Position numbers and translations under genes: made by a program. Below, piece by piece: positions 36,095 through 48,135 of a stretch of DNA of 64,000 nt. The DNA lies in assembly GCA_951799445.1 (NCBI GenBank), contig OX637292.1, forward strand, positions 4,653,296 to 4,717,295, in the 5' to 3' direction. How positions within the stretch are numbered: the stretch's first letter is position 1; the number at the start of each line of letters is the position of its first letter. Origin of the DNA: Pseudisothecium myosuroides. Taxonomy: Eukaryota > Streptophyta > Bryopsida > Hypnales > Lembophyllaceae. The notes beneath the pieces were generated by a model. It had not been told where the DNA came from, made no database searches, and saw only the letters and a list, made by a program, of their open reading frames with translations.

Positions 36095-37253
36095 TTACCA
36101 GGTGACTTGAATGTCGATGAGCTGCTGCGCTTGATCTTGAAATTGCTTGGAGGTGGCTGCTGCAACAGCGGTGACCTGGTAGGCTTCACTGCTTTGTCAT
36201 GACTGGGTGGCATCTGTAGTGCCAAAGCTATTCATGAATGTTCTAAGGTTCAGAAAACATTCTAGGGTTCTGAGAAGATATCAGCAACAGCAGCAGCAAC
36301 AAAGATGGAAGGAAAGAAAATGATACTACTGAATGACAACAGGCAATGGTCTTACCGGGTTCAAGCTGCACCATCCTTTGGTCGACACTTCTCTCCTGCA
36401 CATGACGAGATTAGGCTAGTGTGTAATGTAGACATGGAGGAGGAGTCTTAGGGTTTCGTCCTCCTGTATTGATGCTTTAAATACCCGTAGCAGATTAAGA
36501 CTACGATCTTGGCTGCAGGATTTTCTATGAAGACCCTCACAAATCACAAACCCAATGCAGCGGTATGACGTATTTAAAGACTGAGCAGCCATGCAGACCT
36601 TCCGGATTAGTGGCTACGGAAAAAATTACAGAAAAGAGGGTTCCCCAGAGATTGATCTCATTGCCCTTTTATTCTTTTCAATACATTAGGGTCTTCTATA
36701 CTTTAAGTAGGACCTTGTCGCCTTTGGTTTGTATGGCAGGTCCTCTACACTACTCTTGTAGCCAGATGAATTTCCAACTTCTTAGCCATTTCGAAAATTC
36801 ACAATACATTCTTAAGCAGCTGTGAGAACCCACCCTTGTTGATGACAATAAAAACAAAATCTCAAAAATACAGAACTTGCATGGCAGTCAGTGAATGGCC
36901 ACTGCCTAAAGCTTTTTTGTTGTCTGAATTGAACTCAAGGCAAAAAGGAATGTGGCTCGAAATGTAGATTCCATATTCAAAGATGTTGAGGGAGCTCCTC
37001 TAAACTGTTGCGCATCAACAAATGACTCAAAGGTGTAAATCTAAGGGTTCCATTTCCTCACACATGCTACTTCGATGTCATTAATGCCATGGCCCTGGAG
37101 TACAATTGGATTTATCTTAAAGGCTGCATTTAGGGTTGGTTTGCTACCGAAGCTCTTCGGTCACTTGGCGTTCAGCAGCAACTGAGGACCGAATTTCTGC
37201 CAGCTTCCGCATCTTCTCGTGAGTTTCTTTCTCAAGCTTCATGGTGTCACTGG
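36095..37253 (-). CDS. candidate small helical protein gene, minus strand
   Basis: Three protein-like segments. 37253-37148 (CAACAG acceptor) reads DTMKLEKETHEKMRKLAEIR then SSVAAERQVTEELR, a charged helix; it either stops at TAG or splices at CG|GTAGC. 36396-36356 reads either ERSVDQRMVQLEP or a shifted frame and ends at GTAAGA. 36228-36095 reads ALALQMPPSHDKAVKPNQVT then AVAAATSKQFQDQAQQLIDI before a TAA. A promoter-like TATTTAAA on the minus strand near 36475 suggests instead that the last two segments form a separate short gene. No family assigned. Confidence 0.35.
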
Positions 37254-37798
37254 CTGTTGGCAACGACCTCCTTCACACACACACTCATACCCAATTCAAA
37301 TCTCTCAGAATTTTCGAAAATACGTCATCAAATGCAGAGGGACCATCACAAGCCCAAGATAACTATTCAATATTGCAACAATCCCAATCACGCTCCATCA
37401 TTGAACATTCTACATCTGTTCACGTGACTCAAGTGAACAAACAATTGGCTCTAAAGAAGCAATGCCTGGCTTGACTGACAAAAATGTGGATATAGAGTCC
37501 AGAGATGCCACTGAAAGATGATACCCCCCATCAAGAATTCATCAGTATCCATAAATTCAGGCAAAACCTAAAAGCACAAAATAGCGCACATACACAATGA
37601 TCACAGCCATTATCACGTGCAATGGAATCTGGATTTGGCAAAAGAGAGAATCTGATTTGAAATGAATTGATGGTATTCCAAAATGCAAAAGAAGTAGAAA
37701 TCTCGCCACTGGTGGGGTGTCTCAAAAGCAAGGCGAGCTCAATCCACTTACATCTCACTGTGCCAATCATATGTGCTACATAAATTTTTTTTTTAAAC

Positions 37799-38011
37799 AT
37801 GAAAGGGAAAGCGGTGATACCTGCTGCGGGTGCTGGTGATGAAGCCAGACTTCTGATGCATCATGGTCTGTTTGTATTGAACCCTAATTCTTCTCAAAAG
37901 CTTACTTACCTCTCATTTGGGAAGAATGAGGCTGAACACATTGCAGATGGTGCAGACTACCATACTGCGTTTGAAGGGACACATGTGGCAGTTGCCTCAA
38001 TGAAAGGCTGA
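37799..38011 (+). CDS. 70-residue ORF, unrecognised
   Basis: Opens at 37799 and stops at 38011. The composition is globular (LLMHHGLFVLNPNSSQ...SFGKNEAEHIADG) and coding-like, but no domain, splice partner or promoter was found. It could be an exon of a larger gene or a gene fragment. Confidence 0.3.
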   Translation: MKGKAVIPAAGAGDEARLLMHHGLFVLNPNSSQKLTYLSFGKNEAEHIADGADYHTAFEGTHVAVASMKG

Positions 38012-38609
38012 TAATCCAGAAATTTATCAGACATTGCTAAGTTGCCAACAAATAAGTTCTCTGGATCCCGACCAACCCATCCAACCCATGTGAATTATGG
38101 GAAATTTTGTAAAAATGACGGTATTCCATACACCATTTTTCCATTCATTTCTAGGGCAAGTACAGATCTAAACATGAAAGTGCCAAGTTTGTAGAATACC
38201 GCCATTTTAATGAAATGAAATATCGGTTAAATGTATTCTGAGTAGCAAAGTCATAACATTTTTACTTAGGGTACATTCACATTAAGAGATATCTTAATAT
38301 TTGAGAGAGATAAAATAGAAGGTTGAGATTGCATGGAAGAATATTGGATTTATTTTTCTTTTCTTTTTAAGATTTAAAATGCTCTTCATTGGTGTGAGTG
38401 TAGTTTGGTCATTCATCACTTTTTTTTTAACTTGTGCATTCTTACAGGGTTAATATGCTTCTTTTTTAGCTATGAAATTTTGCACCCTAGAATTTTGATT
38501 TTGTGGACCTCCTGGATTTGGGGAAATGGCAATAGGAGCCCCTAGCATTGGTCAACAAATATTATAGGAGCTCAAATGTATAGGTGTAAGTTATCAACAT
38601 TTTACGTGA

Positions 38610-39535
38610 TTAACCCCTAAAGGACCAAGCTACGTTTTTTGGCAACATATTTTTGGGGGGAAGCTCACTAAGAATGAAAATTTTATTTTTTTTCTTTAAA
38701 ATTTTCAAGGAACATGGGGATGATGAATAACTTTAAGGTCTAACAATTATCATAATTTTTGGCTATATGGTTTAAAAGTTATTTCATAATATGTAGTTTG
38801 TTTGTCAACTCGGACAGTCTAGGCAGATCCAAAAAAATCACTTTTTTCAAAAATAACATTTGAAATTGGTTTTCTTTTACGTAGAAAGCTTTTAATCATT
38901 CCATTTTGATCAATGAGATGAAGTTATGAAGAGTTATTGTTTGCAAGCTGTTTTGGATTCTCTACTCTAAAATAAACTTTGAAGTCCTTTATTTTACTCA
39001 GTTTTCAATATTTTTTGAAAAAAATAAAATTATAGGATGCAGATTATATATTACAACATTACAACCATTGAAATTGAAAATTTTCAATTACATAACTAAA
39101 CTCTTAACAATTTTGGATTTTGGATCATTCTCTACTTCTTTCTGCTTACTATTTTTTTCCTGTATGTTGTACAAATCCAAATGATCTTAAATTTTTCAAG
39201 CATTTAGCCCAACTTGCCTTCAGTTGAAGAATGAATTCAAAGAAGCACCACCATTTTGTACATTTTTTAATACAAATGTGACCTTGTAAAGTGGAGCTGC
39301 CCTGTTTTTTGTAAGGCCAAAAAAGATTTAAGTGAATTTGAATGCTTATATCTTACAATCCACGCGGTGGAAAATTTTGAAATTTTTTCCACATATTTTT
39401 AAGTCAGCATACTATAAGATCCTACGGTTAGATGTGTTCAAAAGCATTTTTTTCCCAAAATTTGGTACTTGTACTAAACATGGTAGTTTTGGAGCGATTT
39501 TGGTGAAAACACAATCAAGGAACTTTAATGGTTAA
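38610..39535. mobile_element. TTAA-bounded non-coding element A (926 bp)
   Basis: Left end TTAACCCCTAAAGGACC; right end GGAACTTTAATGGTTAA, an imperfect inverted copy (13 of 17). The interior shares long blocks with elements at 41365-43040 and 43670-44612, for example GGATTCTCTACTCTAAAATA and TATAAGATCCTACGGTTAGA. No coding capacity. Confidence 0.65.
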
Positions 39536-39582
39536 GATATGTGCAAATTTTATTGTCTTGCCTAAGGTTTTGTCATACGGTT

Positions 39583-40150
39583 TTAATCCCTAAAGGACCA
39601 AGTGACTAGTCAACTTATGCAAGAGATCTCGGGTAGTTACATAGGAAGTCAATTTTGGTCAGATATTTACGAAATTTTGATACAAGGAATGGACATATAA
39701 TATCACCTTAGTGGAAATATAATATTTTTTCCCCAATCGGATGCCTGGATCAAAAGTTATGCTGCCCTAAATATTTTGGATAGCCTAGGCAATTTTAGGC
39801 AGCATGTACAAAACTACTCCTCTACTTTTGAAAATTGGAAAGTATATAATTTACATGATACAAGATGCAAATGTATAAAAATCCCATGTATAGTGTAAAA
39901 ATCTCATCTAGGAAAGGTTTGTATCCAAGGTCTATCTCTAACTAGTACAAAGCGACACCTCATACATCAAACATCTAAGCAAATATGAAAAAGCATTTTG
40001 GAAAGGTGTTTTGAATTAGAGATTAATAAGAATTCCAACCAATGTAATAGTTAGTGGGACTAAATAAGGGATGATTTTATATATATACGATTGGAAAACC
40101 GTCTTTTGGTCTTACTCCAAGAGTGATGCCCAAAAATTGTTCAAATTGCA
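39583..40150. mobile_element. TTAA-family element D, left end only
   Basis: Begins TTAATCCCTAAAGGACCAAG, the same left terminus as its neighbours. No matching right end was found before the foldback element, so it is truncated or diverged. Confidence 0.5.
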
Positions 40151-40261
40151 AATAATTATGTGAAAAGAAGTGTTGATCACATGAATTTCCCGATGAATTT
40201 ATAGTTGCCAAGAACATCTCATGAAGTACGACCGGATAATTTGACGGATACTACAACCATC

Positions 40262-41310
40262 AACAATTCATCCTTTACATGAGCTCTACCATTTCTTTAG
40301 AATTTTTTAAATTTAAAAAAAAAAAAAAAAAAATTTAATTTTTTTTAAAATTTTGTATGAATATTAATATCTTTCATTTGATTTTTTTAATTTTTGAATA
40401 AAATTATTGAGTAATATTTAAATTATTCTTTGAAATATATAGTTGAATGTTTATAAAATTAATAAAAACACTTTTCATCTAAGTGCTTTCTAATGACACA
40501 ACAATTTATCATGTGTTTAGGGTTAGGACAACGGGGACGTGATGTATTGAAGCATGGTGATGATAGTAAAGACAATGCAATAGAAGTAGAGTCTCAATCA
40601 AATACTGCAAAAAAGAAAACACTACCCTGTCCTTTAGAAGCTCTACTGCTCTACGAGATGCACTTGTCACAAATAGAGAAAAGCTTGTAGAAGTTCTTGA
40701 TAGAACTCAAGATAAGGAGGATGCAAGACATAGGGAGCTTGTAGACATTGAGAGAGAGAAAGCTTGTAGAAATTCTTGATAAAACTTCAGATAAGAAGGA
40801 TGCGAGACATAGGAAATTTAATCAAAAACTTCTACAAACTTTTCTCTCTCTCAATGTCTACAAGCTCCCTATGTCTTGCATCTTTCCTATCTTGAGTTCT
40901 ATCAATAACTTCTACAAGCTTTTCTCTATTTGTGACAAGTGCATCTTGTAGAACTTCTAAAGAACAGGGTAGTGTTTTCTTTTTTGTAGTATTTGATTGA
41001 GATTCTACTTCTATTGCATCATTTTTACTGTCATCACCATGCTTCAATGCATCACGTCCTTGTTGTCCTAACCCTAAACACATGATAAATTGTTATATCA
41101 TTAGAATAGAAAGCATTTAGATGAAAAGTGTCTTTATTAATTTTATAAACATTCAACTATATATTTCAAATAACATTTTAAATATTACATAATATTTTTG
41201 TTTAAAAAAATAAATTATCAAATGATGAAAATTAGTATTCACAAAAAATAAAAAAATAAAAAAAATTCGAAGAGATGGTAGAGCTCATGCATCGGATGGA
41301 TTGTTTGTTT
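40262..41310. mobile_element. foldback element with paired coding fragments
   Basis: Two arms of about 520 bp in inverted orientation meet near 40795. Outer ends are CAATTCATCC...CATGAGCTCTACCAT and its complement. The arms carry mirror copies of one coding fragment (40493-40690 plus; 41083-40832 minus) with shared blocks MCLGLGQ-x-GRD, LKHGDDS, EVESQSNT, KKKTLPC and ARHREL. The charged C-terminal helix (REKLVEVIDRTQDRKDARHR) resembles tails of Myb/SANT-like accessory proteins of PIF/Harbinger transposons (inference). The left copy is frame-broken. Confidence 0.65.
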
Positions 41311-41364
41311 GTTTTGTTTGTTTGTCACAATGAGATCTTTTGGATTGTGCTTCATTTGCTCACG

Positions 41365-43040
41365 TTAACCCCTAAAAGACCAATCTGCTATTTTTAGCAA
41401 TATAACAATTTTGGGCAGGTACTTGTGACTAGAAATTTGTATATTTTAGACTGAAATTTTAATAGAAGGTGGAGACGAGGAATATCTTTCAAGTGCACAA
41501 AATTTCATGACATTTGGAAATAGGAGTCAAAAGTTATGGCCTAATATGTTGTTTGTTTCCTAACTTAGTCCGAGCAGATAAGAAAAAAGTATTTTTTTCA
41601 TAAACAAAAATTTGAAATTGATTTTCTAGATTAATATATATGTGGAAAGCTTTAAATCATTCCATTTTGATTAATGAGTCAAAAGTTACGAGGAGTTTTA
41701 GTTTGCAAGCAATTATGGATTCTCTACTCTAAAATAAACTTTGAAGTCGTTTAATTCACTCAATTTTCAATATTTTTTGAAAAAAAAATAAATCATAGGA
41801 TGTAGTTTGTTTATAACAACATTACAACCATTGGCATAGACATTTTTCAATTCTATAATTAAATTCTTAACAATTTTATATTTTGAATCATTCTCTATTT
41901 TTTTCTATTTACAATGTTTTTCCTATATGTTGTACAATTCCAAATGATTTGAAAAATCTTAAGCATGTAGCCAACTTGTTTAGGAAAAAGAATTCAAAGA
42001 AATACCACCAACATGGACATTTTTTCATGCAAATGTGGGTCGTTGCAAGAAAGACCTGTACTAGTTATTTGTCACAGGGGGAGTTCTGAAACTTTCTTTT
42101 GCAATAACTTTTGAAGCCTAACTCGCATGAACTTGAAATTTTTATTGGAGATGTTTGTCTTGAGTGTAATCATATCTCATATTTTTCAAAAAAATTTAAA
42201 AATAATTTTATATTTAAAAACCAATTAAATTAATATGTCACGTTTTGAGTTTTAGGGGTTTTGAGTACTTTGGAGTCCCCAAATTTAATGATATAGGGCT
42301 GAAATTTCTATGATTTATTCCCATAGTAGTAAGTCATGTTTTCACCAAGGGAAATTTAAAAATATTTTATTTTATGTCTTCTACGTTCATGCAAATAGGG
42401 CTCCCTTGCGCGCTCAATTCTAAACATTAAGAATGGTTTCAAGACCAATATTTTGGTGGAATCTCTTTACCATGAAGTCTTCCCAAATGGCCAATTTTTT
42501 GTTTCTTTGAAAATTGTTTTTCCTATTTTTTTACAAATTAAAATGTCCAAGTATCTATTTTCTGGCGATTTTGCACTTTTCTAATTCTCCCACTTAAAGA
42601 ATTTTTTTGAATGTTTTTGGATTTTTTCGCATAGGAGACCTTCTTCTTACAAGTCTATACATTGATTATATTTTTCATATTTTTTTTAAAATGTTTTTTT
42701 AATTTTAAAGTACTCCTGAAAAAAAGGCCCAAAACTGCCAAACTAGAACAAAAACAGCAAGTCTTTCTTGCAACAATCCATGTGACCTTGTGAAGTGCAG
42801 CTGCCCTGTTTTTTGCAGGGACAAAAAAAGGATTCATGCCAATTCAAACGCTAATATCTTGCAATCCGTACGATAGAAAATTCTGAATTTTTTCTACATC
42901 TTCTAAAAGTAGCATACTATAAGATCCTATAGTTACATGTGTCCAAAAATATTTTTTTTCTAAAATTTGGTACTTGTACTAGAAATGGCAGTTTTGGAGC
43001 ATTTTTGTTAAAAACATAGTCAAGGAATTTTAGCGGTTAA
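41365..43040. mobile_element. TTAA-bounded non-coding element B (1676 bp)
   Basis: Left end TTAACCCCTAAAAGACCAAT; right end AAGGAATTTTAGCGGTTAA. It contains the blocks shared with element A plus a middle segment (42100-42600) also found at 5650-6250. Confidence 0.65.
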
Positions 43041-43669
43041 TGGTACCATTAGAAAGCTCTCTACAAGGAAGGATATACGGGCTTTGTTTCATGGCGTTTG
43101 AACCTACAATGTGAACGTTATTGAAAATTGCAAAAAAATTTAAGAATAATTTTTTTTTTTTAAATTACTTATATTTTTATTTTGGCTATGGCAACAATAT
43201 AAAGCACACTAGTTTTAATTGACAATAGGAAAAGAGACTCAATGTGAATTGGTTTAATAAATAATCAAAAATATATATAATAATAAATGAAGTCAAATTG
43301 CATTTAAATACACTTCTAAAAAACACAAGAAATAGAAAAAATGGAAAGAAAAGAAAAAGGTTCACAAAAAGTATTAAAAAATCTCTCTTTTATTTTTGAA
43401 ATAGAAAAAAGAAGAAGAAAAAAGAAAAGGTTTGTGTTTTATATATTTTTAAATTGAGCATTAAAAAAACCTAAGAGCACATGAGTGGAAATTGGTTCCT
43501 AGAATTGGGCATCACCGCTTTACAATTAACTTAATTGGGGTAGGATTGAAGGCTTGAATTCATGCAATTAAATCTGGTTGGCCTTCCAATCGGCCTTAGG
43601 ACTAATATAAATCTGTTGGCTTGCCATTCAATCCCAGGATTAGAATGAACGGGGCCTATCCTTCCTGGG
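43041..43669. other. low-complexity spacer between elements B and C
   Basis: Poly-A/T and GAAAAAAG-rich sequence; no gene. Confidence 0.5.
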
Positions 43670-44612
43670 TTAATCCCTAAAGGACCATTGTCCCTTCGGG
43701 GGACAAATGTGTTTTCAAGCAGGTACCTATGGGCTGAAATTTTCTCCTAATTTTTTGAAACTTTTTGTGAACATAAAGAATTGAGAGAGGTACGTGGCAG
43801 AAAAAAAATTTGAAATTGGACCTTTGAGCGAGAAGTTATGCCATTTCTTGGAATGCGTGGGGACGGGGGGCAGCAAAAAAAATTTGCAAAATTTTGAATT
43901 TTTTTTTAAAATATTTTTTTCTCATAGATTATATTTTTTTCTATCTAGAAAGCTTTGATTCATTTCATTTGGATTTGTTATGAAAAAGTTATGGACATTC
44001 TTGTTTTTCGGGCAGTTAGAGCATCTTCTTGAAAAAAATAACTTGTAGGATTCATTTTGGAATGCAATTTTTGTAATTTTTCAATTTTTTTTTTTGGAAT
44101 GGTTTAGTTTACTTGCTAGAAAAATCTCACCGTTGGAATTAGTGCATTTTAATTCCATCTAAAATATATGAATATTTTAGATTTTCCTTCTATCTTGTAC
44201 CTACTTCTATCTTGTACCTACTTCTACTTAACAATTTTTTTAAGAATGATAATTAAGTTTTTTTGAACTTTTTTTTTTCCTAGACTCTCAACTCAATTCT
44301 CCACTATAAAGATTTAAAGCTCAAAACGCTATAGTGCAAAAATTTTAAGTTAAAAATGTTTAAAGTCAAAAAATCTGGCCCCGCAATGTGCTGAAAACTT
44401 GTTTTTTTCCACTTTAAATGCAGATACCTTGCAATCTGTGCGGTCAAAAATTCTGAAATTTTTTCCACACATTCCCATACCAATTAGGTGTAAGATCCTA
44501 CGGTTAGATGTGAAAAAAAAACAATTTTAATTTTTTTTTACTTTTTGCTATAGAAATGGCAGTTTTGAGTGTTTTTTTGGCAAAAAAAAGGCCTCGGTCC
44601 TTTAGGGATTAA
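43670..44612. mobile_element. TTAA-bounded non-coding element C (943 bp), perfect TIRs
   Basis: Left TTAATCCCTAAAGGACC and right GGTCCTTTAGGGATTAA are perfect 17 bp inverted repeats that include TTAA at both outer edges. The interior matches parts of elements A and B and the palindrome flank at 17800-18060. Confidence 0.75.
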
Positions 44613-45140
44613 ATGTTAATGAGGACATTTTCACGTCCGATGGATGACAAAGAATCCTTTGAGTAGGAATAAACTGCAACTATTCATCCTTCATATTTTG
44701 TTGTGAAAAGAAAGAGACTTCTATAGTAGTTTGACTTCCAATGAATGCTTTTGCATTTTTTTTTAAAGAAATGATATACATGATAGACGAAGGGATGGTT
44801 ATCGGCGGTCATCCATTCGTCCTTTTAGAGTTAAACAAACGATTTCCACAATACTCCAAAGGATGATTTCCACGGTGACTAGCCCGGCGGTCCACTGGGG
44901 TTTAGTTCATCACCGACAGTGGCAGGATGAATTGTATCAACTGAAGCGCATGACAATGAAATATCTCAATGGCGTTCGAATTTAGGGAAATGCTTTGTTG
45001 CAACTGGACCGGCACCTAGGCCCTGAGTGGCCAAATATCTCCGTCAGGGGCGGATCCCTGGTAATGTGGGACCGATCACCGCCTTGTGCTTACGCGGCTA
45101 CGGGTCCACCTTTGGCATGATGTACTGTACCTCCATTTTC
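44613..45140. other. intergenic, no gene recognised
   Basis: Includes a GC-richer block at 44880-45120 with no open frame of note, and at 44630-44760 words shared in inverse orientation with 59160-59260. Confidence 0.4.
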
Positions 45141-45149
45141 AAATACTAT

Positions 45150-45360
45150 TTTTTACAATTTTGATGCAATTCCTGCATCATTGGATACCTATACAGTCCC
45201 AATCATACATACCAAATTTCAACTTCAAAAAAGCAAAACTCCATTTTTGGTGAATTTTTTCATTTTATTTTCATGTTTTTACATGATAATTCATTGAAAA
45301 ACATTGCTAATGAACCTTTTTAATTTGACTACGGAGATATGTAGGGAACATCCATCCATC
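45150..45360. repeat. left member of a direct repeat pair around the 45.7 kb gene
   Basis: About 200 bp that recurs diverged but in the same orientation at 47960-48135. Shared words include TTTGGTGAATTTTTT, AATTCATTGAAAAACATTG and GAGATATGTAGG. Confidence 0.6.
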
Positions 45361-45696
45361 TATCTTTCCTTCAACAAGCATCTCCAAAAAAGGTTCACAG
45401 TTCCCTCTATAGAGATTTCAATGTTGGGGTGACAATGTCCTAATTTTGGAAAATAGATATGTTTTTATTGTAATTAAATTTTGGCAAGGTAATTGTACCA
45501 TCATGCTCAAATTTACAAAATTAGCTATAGTGTGAGGGTCAAATAGAAAAATCTATTTATTTGAAGATGGGGGTGTTTGTTTAGAAACAAAAAAATACGG
45601 TGTCATGTTGTAGATTTGTACACAGTGTAAAAACATATTATAATATGTTTTATTGAATAGCTTCAAAGTGACGCCGTTCTAAGAGGCATATGACCT

Positions 45697-45705
45697 CTAT
45701 ATAAG
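45697..45705 (+). promoter_or_regulatory. TATA box of the 45.7 kb gene
   Basis: CCTCTATATAAGAGG is a strong TATA context, 77 bp before the ATG, with a TGACG (as-1-type) word at 45669. Confidence 0.65.
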
Positions 45706-45773
45706 AGGACGATTTTGCCTTAGAGCTTCATTGAATTCCAGTAGTGGTTTTTGTTTTCTACTTTAGATTTAAG

Positions 45774-46232
45774 ATGTCGAACTGGAGGGTTTTTTCTGAG
45801 TCTCAAGATGAAGAGCCTCAACCGGAGGCTGAATTTGAACTTTCATTGTCGCAACTATCGGATGAGCCGCTTCTGCCACGGGAATTGTCATCGCCATTTG
45901 TGCATCCACGAGATGAAGCTGGGCCTTCTCGACCGCCAAAACAGCCTCATATTGAGCAGCGGTGGCACGGGAACCTTCAAGAGGATGCTCGTGCGTTGGT
46001 AATCTTGTTACAAGTTGGACGTGTTGAACCCGGTAGCCGTGAAGTGACATTTGAAGGGAATTTTGAAGGTCTAAACAACGACCAATACTTTTATATGGTC
46101 AGGCCGATTAAGGGGAGTCATGGCCACCAACGATGGTTAGAGGGGCCAATCAATCCCTTAACGAAGGCAGATCGTACTGAATATGTCGCTGCAACTATCA
46201 AGCGCATTCTCAAGTTCTTGCAGATGGAGTGA
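45774..46232 (+). CDS. unrecognised intronless 152-residue protein
   Basis: ATG in AAGATGTCG context, chosen because the frame upstream has no other ATG. The N-terminal half is acidic and proline-rich (SLSQLSDEPLLPRELSSP), probably disordered. The C-terminal half, from about residue 65, is compact-looking (ARALVILLQVGRVEPGSREV, QRWLEGPINPLTKADRTEYV) and ends in a basic amphipathic helix (AATIKRILKFL). AATAAA-type signal at about 46405. Promoter, ORF and poly(A) signal together form a complete short transcription unit. No relative was recognised. It sits alone between direct repeats, so capture by, or origin from, a mobile or viral-like element is possible, but nothing replicative was found. 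Confidence 0.6.
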   Translation: MSNWRVFSESQDEEPQPEAEFELSLSQLSDEPLLPRELSSPFVHPRDEAGPSRPPKQPHIEQRWHGNLQEDARALVILLQVGRVEPGSREVTFEGNFEGLNNDQYFYMVRPIKGSHGHQRWLEGPINPLTKADRTEYVAATIKRILKFLQME

Positions 46233-46683
46233 AGTTTGTCTTGAAATTCTAGTTTTTTACCTCTAATAGACTTTGGTTTGATATTAACGCTTATATCCAT
46301 GTTTGAAGTATTTTATAGAAATGATTTTGTATGGTTATAGTTGTAGAAGGAAAGAATGGAAATGATTGTCTTCTAGGTGAACTTTGAAATGATTTTTCTT
46401 CTAAAAATAAAGATATAGTTGTGGGCCAAATAGGAAGGTCAATGGTTGAAAGTTAGCCTTATGAGTAAGTTAAAGGCTGATTGCCATTTGCTTAGAAGGT
46501 ATAGAGTTGTTGATAAGGTGGGGAAAAAGGTGAACACTATTGATCTTCTCTCTTGTTGTAGTTGGCAAGACCCAAATGTTTGGAGGTCTATTGATGGATT
46601 TTGATATCATGTTGTTGTCTTTCTAAAAAGTCCTCTCTTGCTGGATTTGGAGTTGTGAGTTGAGATTTGTGCTAATTTGAGTG

Positions 46684-47195
46684 GAGGAAGGTCTGCTGCC
46701 TTCCAATTGAAGGGGCAGAGACTTCGATCAACCATAAAAGACGGATAGGTCTTTAGTTTGCAATGAAATTTGGAGAGGTTGTAGAAAATTTTGTTAGCTT
46801 TCTATAAAGCTATCATTCGTTGTGTTTGAAGCATGTGTGAGTGATTTATGAGTGAGGAAGTGAAGGAAGGTCTACTGCCTTCAATTCTTAAGAACCGAAA
46901 CTTCGAAGGACCATATTTGATGGACAGAATGTTAGTTTGAGTTGAAATATGGAGAGGATGTGGAGATTTTTGCTAGCTTTTCATAAAGCTATCATTTGTT
47001 AAATTTGAAGCTTGTATGAATGATTTATGAGTGTGGAAGTGAAGGAGGGTCTGCTGCCCTCAAACTTTGTGGCCGAAACTTTGAGTGGTCATAAAATATG
47101 GACAGAGTGTTAGTTTAAGTTGAGTTTTAGAGGAGAAGTAGAGATTTGTGTAAGGTTTTCAAAAAGCTATTACACATCTCATTTGAGTTTGTAGA
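46684..47195. repeat. three diverged tandem repeats of about 180 bp
   Basis: Units start near 46684, 46862 and 47040. Each opens GAAGGAGGGTCTGCTGCC-like, then CCGAAACTT, GGACAGA-TGTTAGTTT, AGCTTT-ATAAAGCTAT and TGATTTATGAGTG. They lie 450 bp after the 152-residue gene and are non-coding. Confidence 0.75.
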
Positions 47196-47317
47196 GTAGC
47201 CGTAGCATCACACCAAAGTTTGGTCAAGAAGAAAGAATTGAGGTTGGAGGAGTTTTGAAGAGATTTGAAGAGATTTGAAGAAACCAAGACTTGAAGACAA
47301 GAAGATTAAAGATTCGT

Positions 47318-47420
47318 GTGTTGTGGCTTGTGGCTTGTGGCTTGTGGCTTGTTATTCCTAGCCGATTTTGGAGGCTCGTTGTGCTTTATTGTTATTCCTA
47401 GCCGGTTTTGGAGGCTTGTT
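47318..47420. repeat. heptamer microsatellite and a two-copy minisatellite
   Basis: Four GTGGCTT units at about 47323-47350, then two copies of TTATTCCTAGCCG(A/G)TTTTGG with GGCT(C/T)GTTGT. Confidence 0.7.
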
Positions 47421-47959
47421 GTTCTCATTTTTTTATTTGCAATGTAAACATTGTTGCGAGCTACGTGGGTATCCAGTAATAGCCCATTTTTATGTTTGTG
47501 GCGACAAAGTGGGATTGATCACCCACATGGTCGATCTTCTATGTTGCTCCTACTGGTGAAAGGCGCTTCCTGATCAGCGTGGGTTTGAAGTTTAGAAGTC
47601 ATCTTTCGGACGGTCAGCTCGTGGTTTGGCCGTCCCGTTTTACCCGTCTGAGGCCTTGTTTCTTATTACACACCCTTACCTTTGGCCCTATAGAGCCACC
47701 ACAGGATAGGATGGTTGAAGACCGAGTGAAGATTCAAGTTTGAAGACTTTGAAGACCGAGTGAAGATTTGAGTTTGAGATTCTCCATTTACACTCATCAA
47801 CTTGCAGCCAGACACCCTGTGTGTTCCCTAAGCGCGCTCCTCTCTACCCGACAACGGTAAGAATTTTTATCCCTCCACTGGATTATACAATGGCCTACCA
47901 AAAAGATAAATGAAGGCAATTTGGACAATCAGTTTCTTTGCATAATGTAAAACATAATT

Positions 47960-48135
47960 GACATTTTTTGTTTTGCATTGCATAATCAACATTGCTATCT
48001 TATGCAATCTCAATCAACCATACCAAATTTGGTGAATTTTTTACTTTAATTTTCATGGTTTCATATGAAAATTCATTGAAAAACATTGGTGATAAATTTT
48101 TTAAATTTGATTGCTGAGATATGTAGGAAACCTAA
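47960..48135. repeat. right member of the direct repeat pair
   Basis: Diverged direct copy of 45150-45360; see that entry. Confidence 0.6.

Noticed and set aside
45697..46232. Endogenous plant pararetrovirus assignment based on the TATA context
   Set aside because: The core promoter recalls caulimovirus promoters, but no movement, coat, protease or reverse-transcriptase region was found in the block.
46684..47195. CRISPR-like array
   Set aside because: Repeat units are about 180 bp, diverged and without spacers, and the DNA is eukaryotic.
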